This document shows, piece after piece, positions 17,064-27,025 of a stretch of DNA of 64,000 bases. How positions within the stretch are numbered: the first letter of the stretch is position 1; every line of letters starts with the position of its first letter. Origin of the DNA: Ferruginibacter sp. (GTDB lineage: Bacteria > Bacteroidota > Bacteroidia > Chitinophagales > Chitinophagaceae); NCBI GenBank assembly GCA_014379625.1, contig JACMLJ010000041.1, positions 62,001 through 126,000 of the forward strand, in the 5' to 3' direction. Below the pieces are notes generated by a model. That model did not search any database. It had not been told where the DNA came from and saw nothing but the letters and a program-made list of their open reading frames with translations. Both the position numbers and the translations under genes were made by a program.

Positions 17064-19922
17064 TTACCGTACCACCATTTTATTGGTACCAATAACAAGC
17101 TGATTGGTAAGACTGATCACTTCAACTATGTAAGTACCCCTGCTTAAATTAACCGGTTGATCTAAATTAAGCACATTAGTTCCAGCCAGTAATTTTACGG
17201 GTGAGCCCATATACACAATCGCGCCCAACACATTGCTAATGCGTACCTGCACATTTTGGATGGTTTTCAATTGAATTTTCAGGTTGATATTTTTATTGTT
17301 TACAGGGTTGGGGAATACCAGTACTTTTTCATTGTTTGGCAAAGGGGTATTTACGCCCAACACAGCGCTGTAAGTAAATTTACCATCTTTGTCTACCTGT
17401 TTCAACCTGTAATATATAACACCGCTGAAGCTTTTAATATTATCGTTAAAATTATAGTACAAAGGGCTGCTACTGCTGCCATTAACGCTTTTGGATAACA
17501 CAGCGCCAATCCTGTCAAAACTTGCCCCATCCATACTTCTTTCCACATCAAAGTAAAGATTGTTGATTTCCGTAGCGGTATTCCAGTTGAGGCTGGCAAA
17601 TCCATTATCAGCTTTCACGTTGAAGCTTACAAGACTAACCGGCAGCACAGCGTTATCACTGCCATAGGCGATGCCCCTGCCCACGGTGCTCATGTAAACC
17701 CGTCCATATATATTCATATCGCCCATTACAAACTGGCCGTTTCCCGGGCCGCCATATTGGTGCTGGTCATCATTCACCCGGTTCCAGGTCAGGCCTTCAT
17801 CTGTAGATCTGAAAATCCCTGTTACCCCATTTACCGTACCCCATATATAAATGCTAAAATAAGCTGCTGCAGGCGCAGCCTTACCCAGGCCCACGGCAGA
17901 ACATGCGGTTACCCCGCTGATAGTGCTTACCGTTCCCCAGTTAGTCATGCGTTTCAGGCCGCCATTATACATCGCTATCCACAAATGCCCTTCATAGCCT
18001 GGTGCTGTCCGGGCGAGTTTTGAACCCCCGGTACCTACAAAAAAGGATTCGGAAAAGCTGAGGCCGCCATCGCTGCTCCTGTATAAATTGCCATTGTTAT
18101 TGTTATAGGTATAAAATTTATTATTGTTTACAGGGTCTGCTACCGGTACCGCACCATTAAAATTGATACCTGTAGCGATTGTCCAGGTGGAGCCATTGTC
18201 AACAGATCGGTAGGTATTGTTGGAACTGTTAGTGCCGGTCGGGCAGTGGAGGATTGTGCTTCCATTGGCAGAAAGCGCCACTTTGCCGTTGGTACCATTG
18301 CCGCCAACAGCCGAAGTTTTAGTCCAGGTTACACCCTGGTCGGTTGTATAATACATACTGCCGCCTACGCGTACCAGCTTATTTGTATTTAACGCAGCAT
18401 AGGCGATGCCATTGGTTGTTCCGGTGGCAGGACTGTACCTGCCAGTTGTTGAATACACAGCAACATTGGTTTGCTTAAACCCGTCATAATCCGATATTAC
18501 GGAAAAGAAAGGGCCGCCAGGTATGCTTACCATATCATTGGGCACGGTTTCCTCTATCCCCTGGGCTACAAACTTCCAGGTATTTACAACACTGTTGACG
18601 GGTAAGGAATTTAAATTGTCGCAAACAAAAACACCATTTCCCGAAGTAACCCATGCCTTATTGCTATTGAAGGGATCAAATTCGATACTACCGGCCCAGT
18701 GTATGGACTGGCCTGCGATCCAGGGGATACCATTTGGATCAAGGGTAATATTGTTATTGTTATACCCGGTGAAAGGTACAAGGATTGTCCAGGTAGAACC
18801 CCCGTCATTGGAGATGTAAAAACGATCCCCGTACACTATACCTCCGCCAGGGCCTACATACTGCGCCTTGTAAGTATTTACCGTAGAAACGATCACCCTT
18901 AACGGGTTTTGCGGATCTACACTGATGCCGCCATAAGCCAAGCCATTTGAAGGGGTAATTTTAGTCCATACGCTGGTTAGTGTATTGTATTTCCATACCG
19001 CTCCACTATTCGCAATTTCGCTACCCGGTCCTGGCATGCTGTCATAGGTAATATATAAGCTTCCATTCTTTGCAAGGGTAGCCCTTGCCGGCATCACCTT
19101 GCCTGGGTCGGGGCCGCCCGCAAGGGGAACGGGGTTAAATGATAAACCGCCATCGTTGCTTACATACAAATTACTGGCAGAATCAACGGTAGCCACTCCC
19201 ACATAAATTTTGGGTGTGGGGTTGCCTGCGGTACCACTTGCGGAGTCGAGCAAAACAAAGCTGATACCCGTGCCGATTCCGCCATAATAAATTTTGGTGG
19301 TTCGTATGGGCAGGGCTTCATTCCTGTTCCAGGTAAAGCCGGCATCCGTACTTTTAAACAAGCCATTTTGCCTGGTGCCGCACCATAATATATTGCCATC
19401 ATTGGGGTCTACCTGTAGTTTTTCGCCGTTGCCCCTGCCGGACCCGTTTCCATGCGCTTTAAACTGGTTAGTGACATCAACCACTGAAAAACTGGCGCCA
19501 TTGTCTGTTGATTTCAAAATAGCTGAAACCCCATTATTGGTGTAAATAGTACCAGCAAACATGTATACGTTGGCGCTGTTGCTGGGATCAATCGCTATTG
19601 ATTCAACTCCATTGTACCCGTTTTGCGCGATATTAACCCAATCTAAAAGTGACACCCACCTGTTCCCAGCCTGGTCCCAACGATAGGCGCCGCCAACATC
19701 TGTTCGCGCATACACAACATTAGGGTCTTTTTTACTGGTAATCAATCCGGATACATACCCACCGCCACCCATCGCTACATTATTCCAGGTGTAGCTTTGC
19801 GCAGAAACACCTGTAATGAAAACCACGGAAGCCAGCATTAAAGAAATATAAAACTTGTTTTTGCGCGAAGGCAAAAGCAGGCTATTAACAAACCTGCAAA
19901 AAGTTGGTAATAAATATTTCAT
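17064..19922 (-). CDS. GH74 xyloglucanase-type protein with T9SS sorting tail
   Basis: Predicted endo-acting xyloglucan hydrolase. Seen: the GH74 opening YTWNNVAMGGGGYVSG and ARTDVGGAYRWD, whose Asp (residue 75 from the chosen start) matches the known GH74 catalytic base region. Two seven-bladed-propeller halves follow, with many STDNG/SSDGG Asp-box repeats and a SDYDGF segment where the second catalytic Asp is expected. After the propellers comes a fibronectin-like linker (LNWNTATEINNLYFDVERS), then a type IX secretion sorting domain starting VFPNPVNN and ending NKMVVR. I start at the ATG at 19922 because it gives a coherent signal peptide (ending GVSAQ); an in-frame ATG at 19991 adds 23 residues that look like leader. 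It follows SusD after about 365 bases with no recognisable gene. It is similar throughout to the GH74 at 40444-42948. Confidence 0.92.
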   Translation of the reverse strand: MKYLLPTFCRFVNSLLLPSRKNKFYISLMLASVVFITGVSAQSYTWNNVAMGGGGYVSGLITSKKDPNVVYARTDVGGAYRWDQAGNRWVSLLDWVNIAQNGYNGVESIAIDPSNSANVYMFAGTIYTNNGVSAILKSTDNGASFSVVDVTNQFKAHGNGSGRGNGEKLQVDPNDGNILWCGTRQNGLFKSTDAGFTWNRNEALPIRTTKIYYGGIGTGISFVLLDSASGTAGNPTPKIYVGVATVDSASNLYVSNDGGLSFNPVPLAGGPDPGKVMPARATLAKNGSLYITYDSMPGPGSEIANSGAVWKYNTLTSVWTKITPSNGLAYGGISVDPQNPLRVIVSTVNTYKAQYVGPGGGIVYGDRFYISNDGGSTWTILVPFTGYNNNNITLDPNGIPWIAGQSIHWAGSIEFDPFNSNKAWVTSGNGVFVCDNLNSLPVNSVVNTWKFVAQGIEETVPNDMVSIPGGPFFSVISDYDGFKQTNVAVYSTTGRYSPATGTTNGIAYAALNTNKLVRVGGSMYYTTDQGVTWTKTSAVGGNGTNGKVALSANGSTILHCPTGTNSSNNTYRSVDNGSTWTIATGINFNGAVPVADPVNNNKFYTYNNNNGNLYRSSDGGLSFSESFFVGTGGSKLARTAPGYEGHLWIAMYNGGLKRMTNWGTVSTISGVTACSAVGLGKAAPAAAYFSIYIWGTVNGVTGIFRSTDEGLTWNRVNDDQHQYGGPGNGQFVMGDMNIYGRVYMSTVGRGIAYGSDNAVLPVSLVSFNVKADNGFASLNWNTATEINNLYFDVERSMDGASFDRIGAVLSKSVNGSSSSPLYYNFNDNIKSFSGVIYYRLKQVDKDGKFTYSAVLGVNTPLPNNEKVLVFPNPVNNKNINLKIQLKTIQNVQVRISNVLGAIVYMGSPVKLLAGTNVLNLDQPVNLSRGTYIVEVISLTNQLVIGTNKMVVR

Positions 19923-20287
19923 CGTTGTAAAATTATTGTTGACTAATTGAAATGTAAAAAAGAAACTGGTTATCGGGCTGATAGCAACCATCGCTTACTG
20001 TTCATTAAAAACCGGTTGAACCTCTTCAAAACATTTATAATTTTTTCTATAGATGTTCAATTAATTCACTGTCTTTGATATGCTGCAGTGTTGGCTATTT
20101 CAGCATCATTTTTTTAAAAAAAAGGCCGGTATAATGAGAACATTTGCCGGCTCATACGATTGATTCCTGCGAAACGTTAAAGACATTGAAAGCCTTTATA
20201 CGGGTTTACTGTTTACTGTATATTGTTTATTGATTTTTAGTTTTATCTATTGCCTACGGCCCATTATTTTTCCTTATCGATTATTAA

Positions 20288-22063
20288 TTACCAACCCGGG
20301 TTTTGTATCATCGCGGGCATTTTTCTCAGTTCATCATTGGGGATCGGAAACAAATGCATCTCCGGACGAAAAACATGCAGTCTGTCAGTTGGATTGGTAA
20401 AAGTCCTGGTGTAGGTCAAAACCCCTGTAGTTGCATTTCTCGTAATAGTCATGGCACGGTTATAACCATTGTTAACCGCTTCGGCAATTTTCCACCTTCG
20501 TATATCATCCCATCGGCTGTCTGCCTCATAAGCCAGTTCAATATGTCTTTCGTTTCTTACTACCTCCCTCATTTCAGCTACCGTCATGTTTGCCTTTAAA
20601 CCGTACAATCCATTTGTCCCGGCAGTTATACCTGCCCGGCTACGCAGTTCAATCAATTTAGGATAGGCTAACTGCGTTTGCCCGGTCTCGTTAATTGCTT
20701 CTGCATAGTCTAATAGTATCTCTGCGTAGCGCAGCAGCGGCCAGCCTCTTTCAGTTTGAAATGAGCTGTTTGAAGATATATCCGCATCACACATCTTACG
20801 GCAGTAATACCCGGTCCTTGTATTGGAACCGATACCATCGTTGCCCGGCGCACCAACATAAGTTAGTACCGGCGCCCTGTTATTGGTAGTGGTACTAAAA
20901 TATAAGGAGTTGTTGTAGATAATAGTATAATCAAAACGGGGGTCACGGTTTACATAAGGATTGTTGGGATCATAACCAGAAGCTATATTTACTGTACCAT
21001 CGGGGTTCAATATTTGCAGTCCGTTTTTCATGGGGAAGCAATCTACTATTTGTTGTGTAGGCTGTGTATTTCTTGCACCACCTCTTGATGGCGGGTTATA
21101 ATGTGCTTCCAGTTCCCTGTTGGGTACACGGTTTACAAATACAATATACTCCGGATTTACCCTTTTCAGAAAAACTTTATAAAAGCCAAAACCAGGAGCA
21201 GTGGTATTGTCAACATTCAACGCATAATTATTTGATTGAATGACCGCATTGGCAGCATCTGCAGCAGCCTGCCAGCGGCTTACATTATAAGCCGGGTACC
21301 CGGCCAATGGCTTATTTGCAGGCGTAGCGGCAGCAATAGTTCCACCATTAAATAATGGACTTGCGGCAAACAGCAGCAACCTTGCTTTCACTGCCATACA
21401 GGCGCCTTTTGTAACCCTGCCATAATCCCTGTCTTCGTATCCGAGCGGGTAAGGGGTATTGGCCGGGGGCAACAATGCTGCCGCCTCATCAAATTCTTTG
21501 CTTACATAGGTCACACATTCTTCGTAGGTATTTCTTGGCACATCAATGATATCATCAATACCAAATACTTTATCGCCAATGAGGGGGACACCGCCAAAGT
21601 TGTTGAGTAAATAGGTATAAAAATACGCCCTCATGAAACGGGCTTCACCGGCCAGCCTTTTTTGCAAACCTTCCGATAAGGGTGTGGTGGGCAATTTGCT
21701 AAGCAATAAATTTGCGCGGCGTATATTCGTCCACGGTAGGGTCCAGGCATCCCCATGCATAAAATTAACAGGGTTATATACTCCAGCCCATAGTCCCACT
21801 GTACGACGTGCCGTGCTGCCGAGTGTATATTCGCCATCATCCGTAGCCTGCTCTGTGGTACCGCTGCCTTCCCACCGGCCCTTATAAAAATTGAATCCTA
21901 TTTCTTCATACATTCTTGTTACAAAAGCCATCGTCCTGGTACTGTCTGTAAATACCGCATCATCTGTGAGGGCAGTAGTTGATTTGTCGTCCAGGAAAGT
22001 TGCTTTTTTACAGGAGGAAACTCCAATAAAAAGAACCATCCCGATAATATATATCTTTTTCAT
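20288..22063 (-). CDS. SusD/RagB-family surface lipoprotein
   Basis: Glycan-binding partner of the SusC immediately upstream (18-base gap). Seen: lipoprotein signal with cysteine at residue 18 (VSSCKKA), a TPR-like N-terminal half including AGEARFMRAYFYTYLLNNFG, and C-terminal features RYAEILLDYAEAINETG, RNERHIELAYEADSRWDDIRRWK and MIQNPGW. Its 591 residues are normal. It belongs to a different SusD subgroup from the paralogues at 1415 and 25317: its N terminus (FLDDKSTTALTDDAVF) and binding-region sequence differ. The long SusC at the left edge should have an equivalent partner outside the window. Confidence 0.95.
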   Translation of the reverse strand: MKKIYIIGMVLFIGVSSCKKATFLDDKSTTALTDDAVFTDSTRTMAFVTRMYEEIGFNFYKGRWEGSGTTEQATDDGEYTLGSTARRTVGLWAGVYNPVNFMHGDAWTLPWTNIRRANLLLSKLPTTPLSEGLQKRLAGEARFMRAYFYTYLLNNFGGVPLIGDKVFGIDDIIDVPRNTYEECVTYVSKEFDEAAALLPPANTPYPLGYEDRDYGRVTKGACMAVKARLLLFAASPLFNGGTIAAATPANKPLAGYPAYNVSRWQAAADAANAVIQSNNYALNVDNTTAPGFGFYKVFLKRVNPEYIVFVNRVPNRELEAHYNPPSRGGARNTQPTQQIVDCFPMKNGLQILNPDGTVNIASGYDPNNPYVNRDPRFDYTIIYNNSLYFSTTTNNRAPVLTYVGAPGNDGIGSNTRTGYYCRKMCDADISSNSSFQTERGWPLLRYAEILLDYAEAINETGQTQLAYPKLIELRSRAGITAGTNGLYGLKANMTVAEMREVVRNERHIELAYEADSRWDDIRRWKIAEAVNNGYNRAMTITRNATTGVLTYTRTFTNPTDRLHVFRPEMHLFPIPNDELRKMPAMIQNPGW

Positions 22064-22081
22064 TTGTTTAGAATTAAGCTT

Positions 22082-25000
22082 TTAAAAAGTTACGTTTAAG
22101 CCGACATTGTAGGTGCGCTGGGGTGGATAGGCAACCCTGTCGCCACTATTGGTACCGGGATCAAACTCAGGATCCAATCCATATAGTTTGAAAAGTTTTG
22201 ACCAGGTGGCCAGGTTATTTCCATTCACATATACCTGGATATCGCTCACCCTCATCCTGTCTAATAAAGCTTTCGGAAATGAATAAGACAGTTGTGCATT
22301 TTTAAGCCTTAAGTAGTTTCCGGACCTTGACCAAAATGTGGAACCATATACCGAAGGATCGCTGATACCGCTTTTAGAAACGGTAAGGATAGGAAACTCA
22401 GCATTATCGCCAAGAGCGGGTGTCCATGATTTGGTATGCACTTCCTGCAGGTTTGCCGAGAAAGGCCGGATCGCTTCCGAATAGGCATTTACACTAAAAT
22501 TAGCAGCACCCTGGAATAAAATGCTGAAGTCAATATTTTTGTAACGGGCGCCTAACTGGAAGCCATAGTTGGTATTGGGCAAATTGGGCAGTCCAAAAAA
22601 GCCCCTGTCATTATTATCAATTTTATTATCGCCGTTGATATCGGCATACTTGAGGTCACCGGGCCGCACTGCCACAAATGAAGTCGGGCTCTTAGCTATA
22701 TCGGTGGAATCTTTATAAAAACCACCGGTCCATTTATAAATCAATGACTGGCCAATACTTTGCCCGGTAAATAACTGGTAAGCGGGTATCTGGCCGCTTG
22801 GTTCATCCCTGAATACTACTTTATTTTTAGCTAAACTATAGTTACCCTTCACAGAAAAACTAAAATCCTTACCAATCTTGTCCCTGTACGTTAATTCAAT
22901 TTCGAAGCCCCTATTATTGGTTTTTCCCAAATTAACCGGTGGCAGGCTTTGCCCGAAGATCTGGGTGACCGTTCCCCTTGTTGTTAGAATATCGTAACGG
23001 TCATTATTAAAGTAGTCTACCGTTCCCGTTACTTTATTATTGAATAATCCAAAATCAACCCCGAGATCCAGTTTCTTTTCTTTCTCCCAGGTTACATCCA
23101 GGTTAGAGAGTGTTCCTTCCTGCAAATTGGTTGCAACGATAGTTGACGAGGAGGTACCAAAATTGGTGGTGATGATTCTGTTGTTAGCAGGGAAATAGCC
23201 AAACACATCAGGGCCTGAGGTATTGCTAAAATAGGTCTGACGGTAAGCATAAGAAAAACTACTTCCAATTCTATCCGAACCCACGATACCGTAAGATCCC
23301 CTTATTTTAAAAAGGTTAACAACAGGAACCGCTTTTTTAAAGAACCCTTCTTCGGCGATATTCCATCCTGCGGATACGGCAGGGAAAAGCCCAAAACGTT
23401 TACTGGCCTCGAACCTGTCGGTACCATTGTAAGCGCCATTAAACTGGAGGAGATATTTTTGTTTGTAGTCATACCCTAAGCGAACCGTAGTACCCTGGAA
23501 GTTGACCGGTACAAAATTGTAATCCGCGCTGGCATTGCTGGTTGTTTTACTGTTCCTGCTGATCAGTGCTAAGCCATATAAATGATGATTGGCAAAATTG
23601 TGGTCATAATTCAGCGAACCCTGCAGGTTTACTTCCCGGTAAGTTGCATTCGTAGTATAGGTTTGTCCGAATTTTGCAACGGTGTATATATTTAAATCCC
23701 TCGGAGTATAGGTATTATTTACGGGGTCATAAATGTAGGATGGAAACTCTGACCTGGTAACATCCCTGTTATAATTATAATTGCCCGAGTAAGAAATTAA
23801 GACTTTAGCAGACAACCCGTTGGTGATAAAATTTAGCTTTTGATTGGCGGAAGTAACAAGGCTCATATTGTCAGTATAATTCCGCCTGTATCCAAAGAGG
23901 CTAAGCCGGCCAATAATATTGTTGGCATCATAACTGCCACCTGATATACCCAATGATGTGCGCTGCCGGTCGCTGTAACCCCAACTCCCGTCAGGATTTT
24001 TAATGGGATAAGCAAATGGAGCCAATGAAAGAAAGCTGCCGAATTCGTAAAAGGCGTCATTTTTATCCCCGTTGATGTTTCCTTTTCCCTTTCCCGAATA
24101 CTGTATGTTTGGAGTGGTTACCTGGCCGCGGTTACCATAGAAATCAACCCTTATATCCAGGTCCTTTGTTGCTTTAATGTCAAGGTTGGAGCGATAGTTA
24201 AACCGCTGGTTATCGTAGTTATTGTTGATCTGTGCATCCTGGCTGAAATCGTTCAGCATGCCCCCCTGTTTTATATAACCAAGCGAAACAAAGTATTTTA
24301 CCCGGTCCGTACCGCCGGTAATATCCAGATTATTCCTTGTTTGATGACTGTACTTTCTAAACAGTACTTTCTCCCAGTCAATATTCGGATGGCCAATTGG
24401 ATCCTGTCCGTTTTGGAAAAGTTCCAGGTCGGTGTTTGAAAAATAAGGAGTGGTTACGCCATCATTGAGCCTCGCCTGGTTGAAGAGGCTGGCAGACTGA
24501 TAAGCATCTAAGTAATCAGGCAAAATAGTGGGCTTCATGGATGCATATTCGCTCCGCAAAGAAATTTTTGGTGGTCCGCCCTTGCCACGCCGGGTAGTAA
24601 CTACCACTACCCCGTTTGCCCCCTTTATACCGTAGATCGCGGTGGTGGAAGCATCTTTTAAGATGGTGATGGTTTCCACTTCATTGGCATCCAGCGCAGC
24701 GAATTGTGCATAGCTGTATTCAATGTCATCCACAATGATCAGGGGCTCGTTGGCTCCCGTAAAGGAACTTACGCCGCGGATAAAAAAAGCCGCGCCGTCA
24801 TTCCCCGGCCTGCCGGATCTTTGCTGAGAATATAAACCAGGCAACCGGCCTGTTAACCCGTTTTGCAAACTGGCGGATGGGTTCCTCCTGAGTTCCGGCC
24901 CTGCAATCTGGCTTGCAGCACCTGTGAGGGTTAGTTTTTTCTGCTTACCATAACCTACCACTATAACCTCATTCAACACTTTAGGATCGAGGCTAAGGGT

Positions 25001-25276
25001 AATATTATTTAGCCCGGAAACCGCTTTTACTTCCTGGCTAAGGTAACCGGAATTGGTAATCACTATTGTGTTCCCATTTCCTTTTAAAGCCAGGGTAAAT
25101 TTTCCTCCGGCATCCGTAGAAGCTCCGTTGGATGAAAATCCTTTTTCAAGTACCGTAGCACCTTCAATTGGACCTTTATCATCACTAACGGCACCGCTTA
25201 CCACCCTGCCCTGGGCTAGTACAAACCCGTGTGTAAAACACCCCAGGATGATTATAATTAATATTATTTTTTTCAT
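22082..25276 (-). CDS. SusC-type TonB-dependent transporter, long form
   Basis: Outer-membrane oligosaccharide importer. Seen: signal peptide (1-22, FVLAQ), carboxypeptidase-regulatory-like domain (about 24-100; VSGAVSDDKGPIEGATVLE), TonB-box-like EVIVVGYG at 103-110, plug domain with RNPSASLQNGLTGRLPG, FIRGVSSFTGANEP and ILKDASTTAIYGIKGANG, and a 22-strand-type barrel ending in YNVGLNVTF. At 1064 residues it is full length. It begins about 40 bases after the SusD of the preceding short-SusC pair, so two SusC/SusD pairs are transcribed in series. It is closely similar to the truncated SusC at 1-1380. Confidence 0.96.
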   Translation of the reverse strand: MKKIILIIIILGCFTHGFVLAQGRVVSGAVSDDKGPIEGATVLEKGFSSNGASTDAGGKFTLALKGNGNTIVITNSGYLSQEVKAVSGLNNITLSLDPKVLNEVIVVGYGKQKKLTLTGAASQIAGPELRRNPSASLQNGLTGRLPGLYSQQRSGRPGNDGAAFFIRGVSSFTGANEPLIIVDDIEYSYAQFAALDANEVETITILKDASTTAIYGIKGANGVVVVTTRRGKGGPPKISLRSEYASMKPTILPDYLDAYQSASLFNQARLNDGVTTPYFSNTDLELFQNGQDPIGHPNIDWEKVLFRKYSHQTRNNLDITGGTDRVKYFVSLGYIKQGGMLNDFSQDAQINNNYDNQRFNYRSNLDIKATKDLDIRVDFYGNRGQVTTPNIQYSGKGKGNINGDKNDAFYEFGSFLSLAPFAYPIKNPDGSWGYSDRQRTSLGISGGSYDANNIIGRLSLFGYRRNYTDNMSLVTSANQKLNFITNGLSAKVLISYSGNYNYNRDVTRSEFPSYIYDPVNNTYTPRDLNIYTVAKFGQTYTTNATYREVNLQGSLNYDHNFANHHLYGLALISRNSKTTSNASADYNFVPVNFQGTTVRLGYDYKQKYLLQFNGAYNGTDRFEASKRFGLFPAVSAGWNIAEEGFFKKAVPVVNLFKIRGSYGIVGSDRIGSSFSYAYRQTYFSNTSGPDVFGYFPANNRIITTNFGTSSSTIVATNLQEGTLSNLDVTWEKEKKLDLGVDFGLFNNKVTGTVDYFNNDRYDILTTRGTVTQIFGQSLPPVNLGKTNNRGFEIELTYRDKIGKDFSFSVKGNYSLAKNKVVFRDEPSGQIPAYQLFTGQSIGQSLIYKWTGGFYKDSTDIAKSPTSFVAVRPGDLKYADINGDNKIDNNDRGFFGLPNLPNTNYGFQLGARYKNIDFSILFQGAANFSVNAYSEAIRPFSANLQEVHTKSWTPALGDNAEFPILTVSKSGISDPSVYGSTFWSRSGNYLRLKNAQLSYSFPKALLDRMRVSDIQVYVNGNNLATWSKLFKLYGLDPEFDPGTNSGDRVAYPPQRTYNVGLNVTF

Positions 25277-25316
25277 TGTATGAAATTTTTCGATTTTATC
25301 AAAAGCATGTTTAGTT

Positions 25317-27008
25317 TTACCAGGCCGGGTTTTGTTCCAGGTTTACATTTTTGGTTGTTTCATCATATGGAACCGGCATAAAATATAGTTTATCGCTGAA
25401 AACCATATTACCCGTCTGCACTTTAGCATAGGTCAATACATTGTTTGCATCCTTTACTATTTTCATACCATAGAGCGGGCCATTGATATCAACGGGTGCA
25501 GACTTCCACCGGCGAACATCCCAAAAACGATGTTCTTCAAAAGCCAGTTCCACACGCCTTTCTTTTTGTATCAGCGTGCGCAGGTCTGTTTGTGAAATGC
25601 CCGCAGCTATTCCATAACGGTTTGCTGTACCCGCAGTTATCCCCGCCCGTTTGCGAATGAGGATAATTTGTTGTACCGCATCCTCTACCCTCCCCACTTC
25701 GTTCAATGCCTCGGCATAGTTGAGTACAATTTCTGCAAACCGGAAATACACAAAATTGTGGCTGGTGTTTGCATAAGAAGTATTGTTGGTAAAGTCGCCC
25801 ATGAATTTCCGCAGGTAGTAACCCGTTTTAGTTTGTATGGTATTATTATTCGGCCTGTCTTTACCCCCATCAAAAGTTTCCACGCTCCTGTTCAGCCATC
25901 TTAACCCATTGTAAAAAATGGTGCCATCCAATCTTTTATCCCTGCCGGTATAAGGCGCTGTAGCGCTGTATCCTGATCCCGGTGCATCTATCGCCAGGCC
26001 GTTCAGCATAGTAAATGCATCTACCAGGTTTTGTGTGGGACTTGTTCTTCCTGCGCTCTGTATGCCATTATTAGTGTAGCCGATAGGGGCATTGTTATTT
26101 TCCAGGTCAAAATTGTTGACCGCTTGTTTTGCCAGGATCACTTCTGAATTTTTTTTGGCAGTAAACACATTGATAAAACTTGCCTGCAGGGCGTAATAGT
26201 TGATCGCTCTTAATTCCTCTGCGGCATCAATCACTTTTTGCCAGCGTGCCGGATCATTGTTAATATAGCCGAGCAACCCTTTGGCTTTTTGTGCACCTGA
26301 TGGCGCCCCCCCATTGAATAAGGGACTTGCGGCATATAAATACAGCCTGCATTTTAAAGCAATGGCCGCGCCTTTTGGTATCCGTCCCAAATCAGTATCC
26401 AATATGGCATCCGGGTACAGATCGGCTTTTACAGCATCACATTCGCTGACGATATAATTTGCTACTTCATCAAATGTATTGCGGGGAACCTGCAGGTCTT
26501 CCTCTAATGTAAAAATCTTATCGCCCACTAAAGGGATGCCCCCATAACGTTTCAATAGTTCAAAATACATAAAGGCCCTGATGAACCTGGCCTCGGCCTT
26601 CCACAGTTTAATACTTGCCGCGGTAGCCGGTACCTTATCAATATTTGCCAGGAAAACATTGGCCTGGCGTATGCCTGAATAACTATTGCCCCAGTAGGCA
26701 TCCGGGTTAAGGATGGAACTAACAAGGCCATTGGTATAGTACTCCACCGTAGTATTGTTTCTTGAAGGCATTGCATCACCGGCAGCGGCATCTAAAAAAT
26801 CGCCGCCGATACGGTTGAAACCATTGGGCAGAAAATTATAAATATCTGCCAGGAACTGCTTGGCCAGTACGGCATTTTTATCATTGGGATCAAATACCAG
26901 GTCGGCGGTAAATAGATCTCTCGGTTCGGTTTCCAGGTCTTTTTTGCAGGAGGGTACCGCTATCCATATAAAAAGACAGATTGATAACCTTATGATTGTT
27001 TTGTTCAT
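25317..27008 (-). CDS. SusD/RagB-family surface lipoprotein
   Basis: Partner of the short SusC upstream (17-base gap). Seen: lipoprotein signal with cysteine 21 (VPSCKKD), KAEARFIRAFMYFELLKRYG, RFAEIVLNYAEALNEVG, KERRVELAFEEHRFWDVRRWK and final EQNPAW. Its 563 residues align throughout with the SusD at 1415-3127, including NFLPNGFNRIGGDFLDAA and WGNSYSGIRQANVFLANID, which marks the two as recent paralogues. It precedes a second SusC/SusD pair in the same transcript. Confidence 0.95.
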   Translation of the reverse strand: MNKTIIRLSICLFIWIAVPSCKKDLETEPRDLFTADLVFDPNDKNAVLAKQFLADIYNFLPNGFNRIGGDFLDAAAGDAMPSRNNTTVEYYTNGLVSSILNPDAYWGNSYSGIRQANVFLANIDKVPATAASIKLWKAEARFIRAFMYFELLKRYGGIPLVGDKIFTLEEDLQVPRNTFDEVANYIVSECDAVKADLYPDAILDTDLGRIPKGAAIALKCRLYLYAASPLFNGGAPSGAQKAKGLLGYINNDPARWQKVIDAAEELRAINYYALQASFINVFTAKKNSEVILAKQAVNNFDLENNNAPIGYTNNGIQSAGRTSPTQNLVDAFTMLNGLAIDAPGSGYSATAPYTGRDKRLDGTIFYNGLRWLNRSVETFDGGKDRPNNNTIQTKTGYYLRKFMGDFTNNTSYANTSHNFVYFRFAEIVLNYAEALNEVGRVEDAVQQIILIRKRAGITAGTANRYGIAAGISQTDLRTLIQKERRVELAFEEHRFWDVRRWKSAPVDINGPLYGMKIVKDANNVLTYAKVQTGNMVFSDKLYFMPVPYDETTKNVNLEQNPAW

Positions 27009-27025
27009 CGCTTAAATAATTTTTG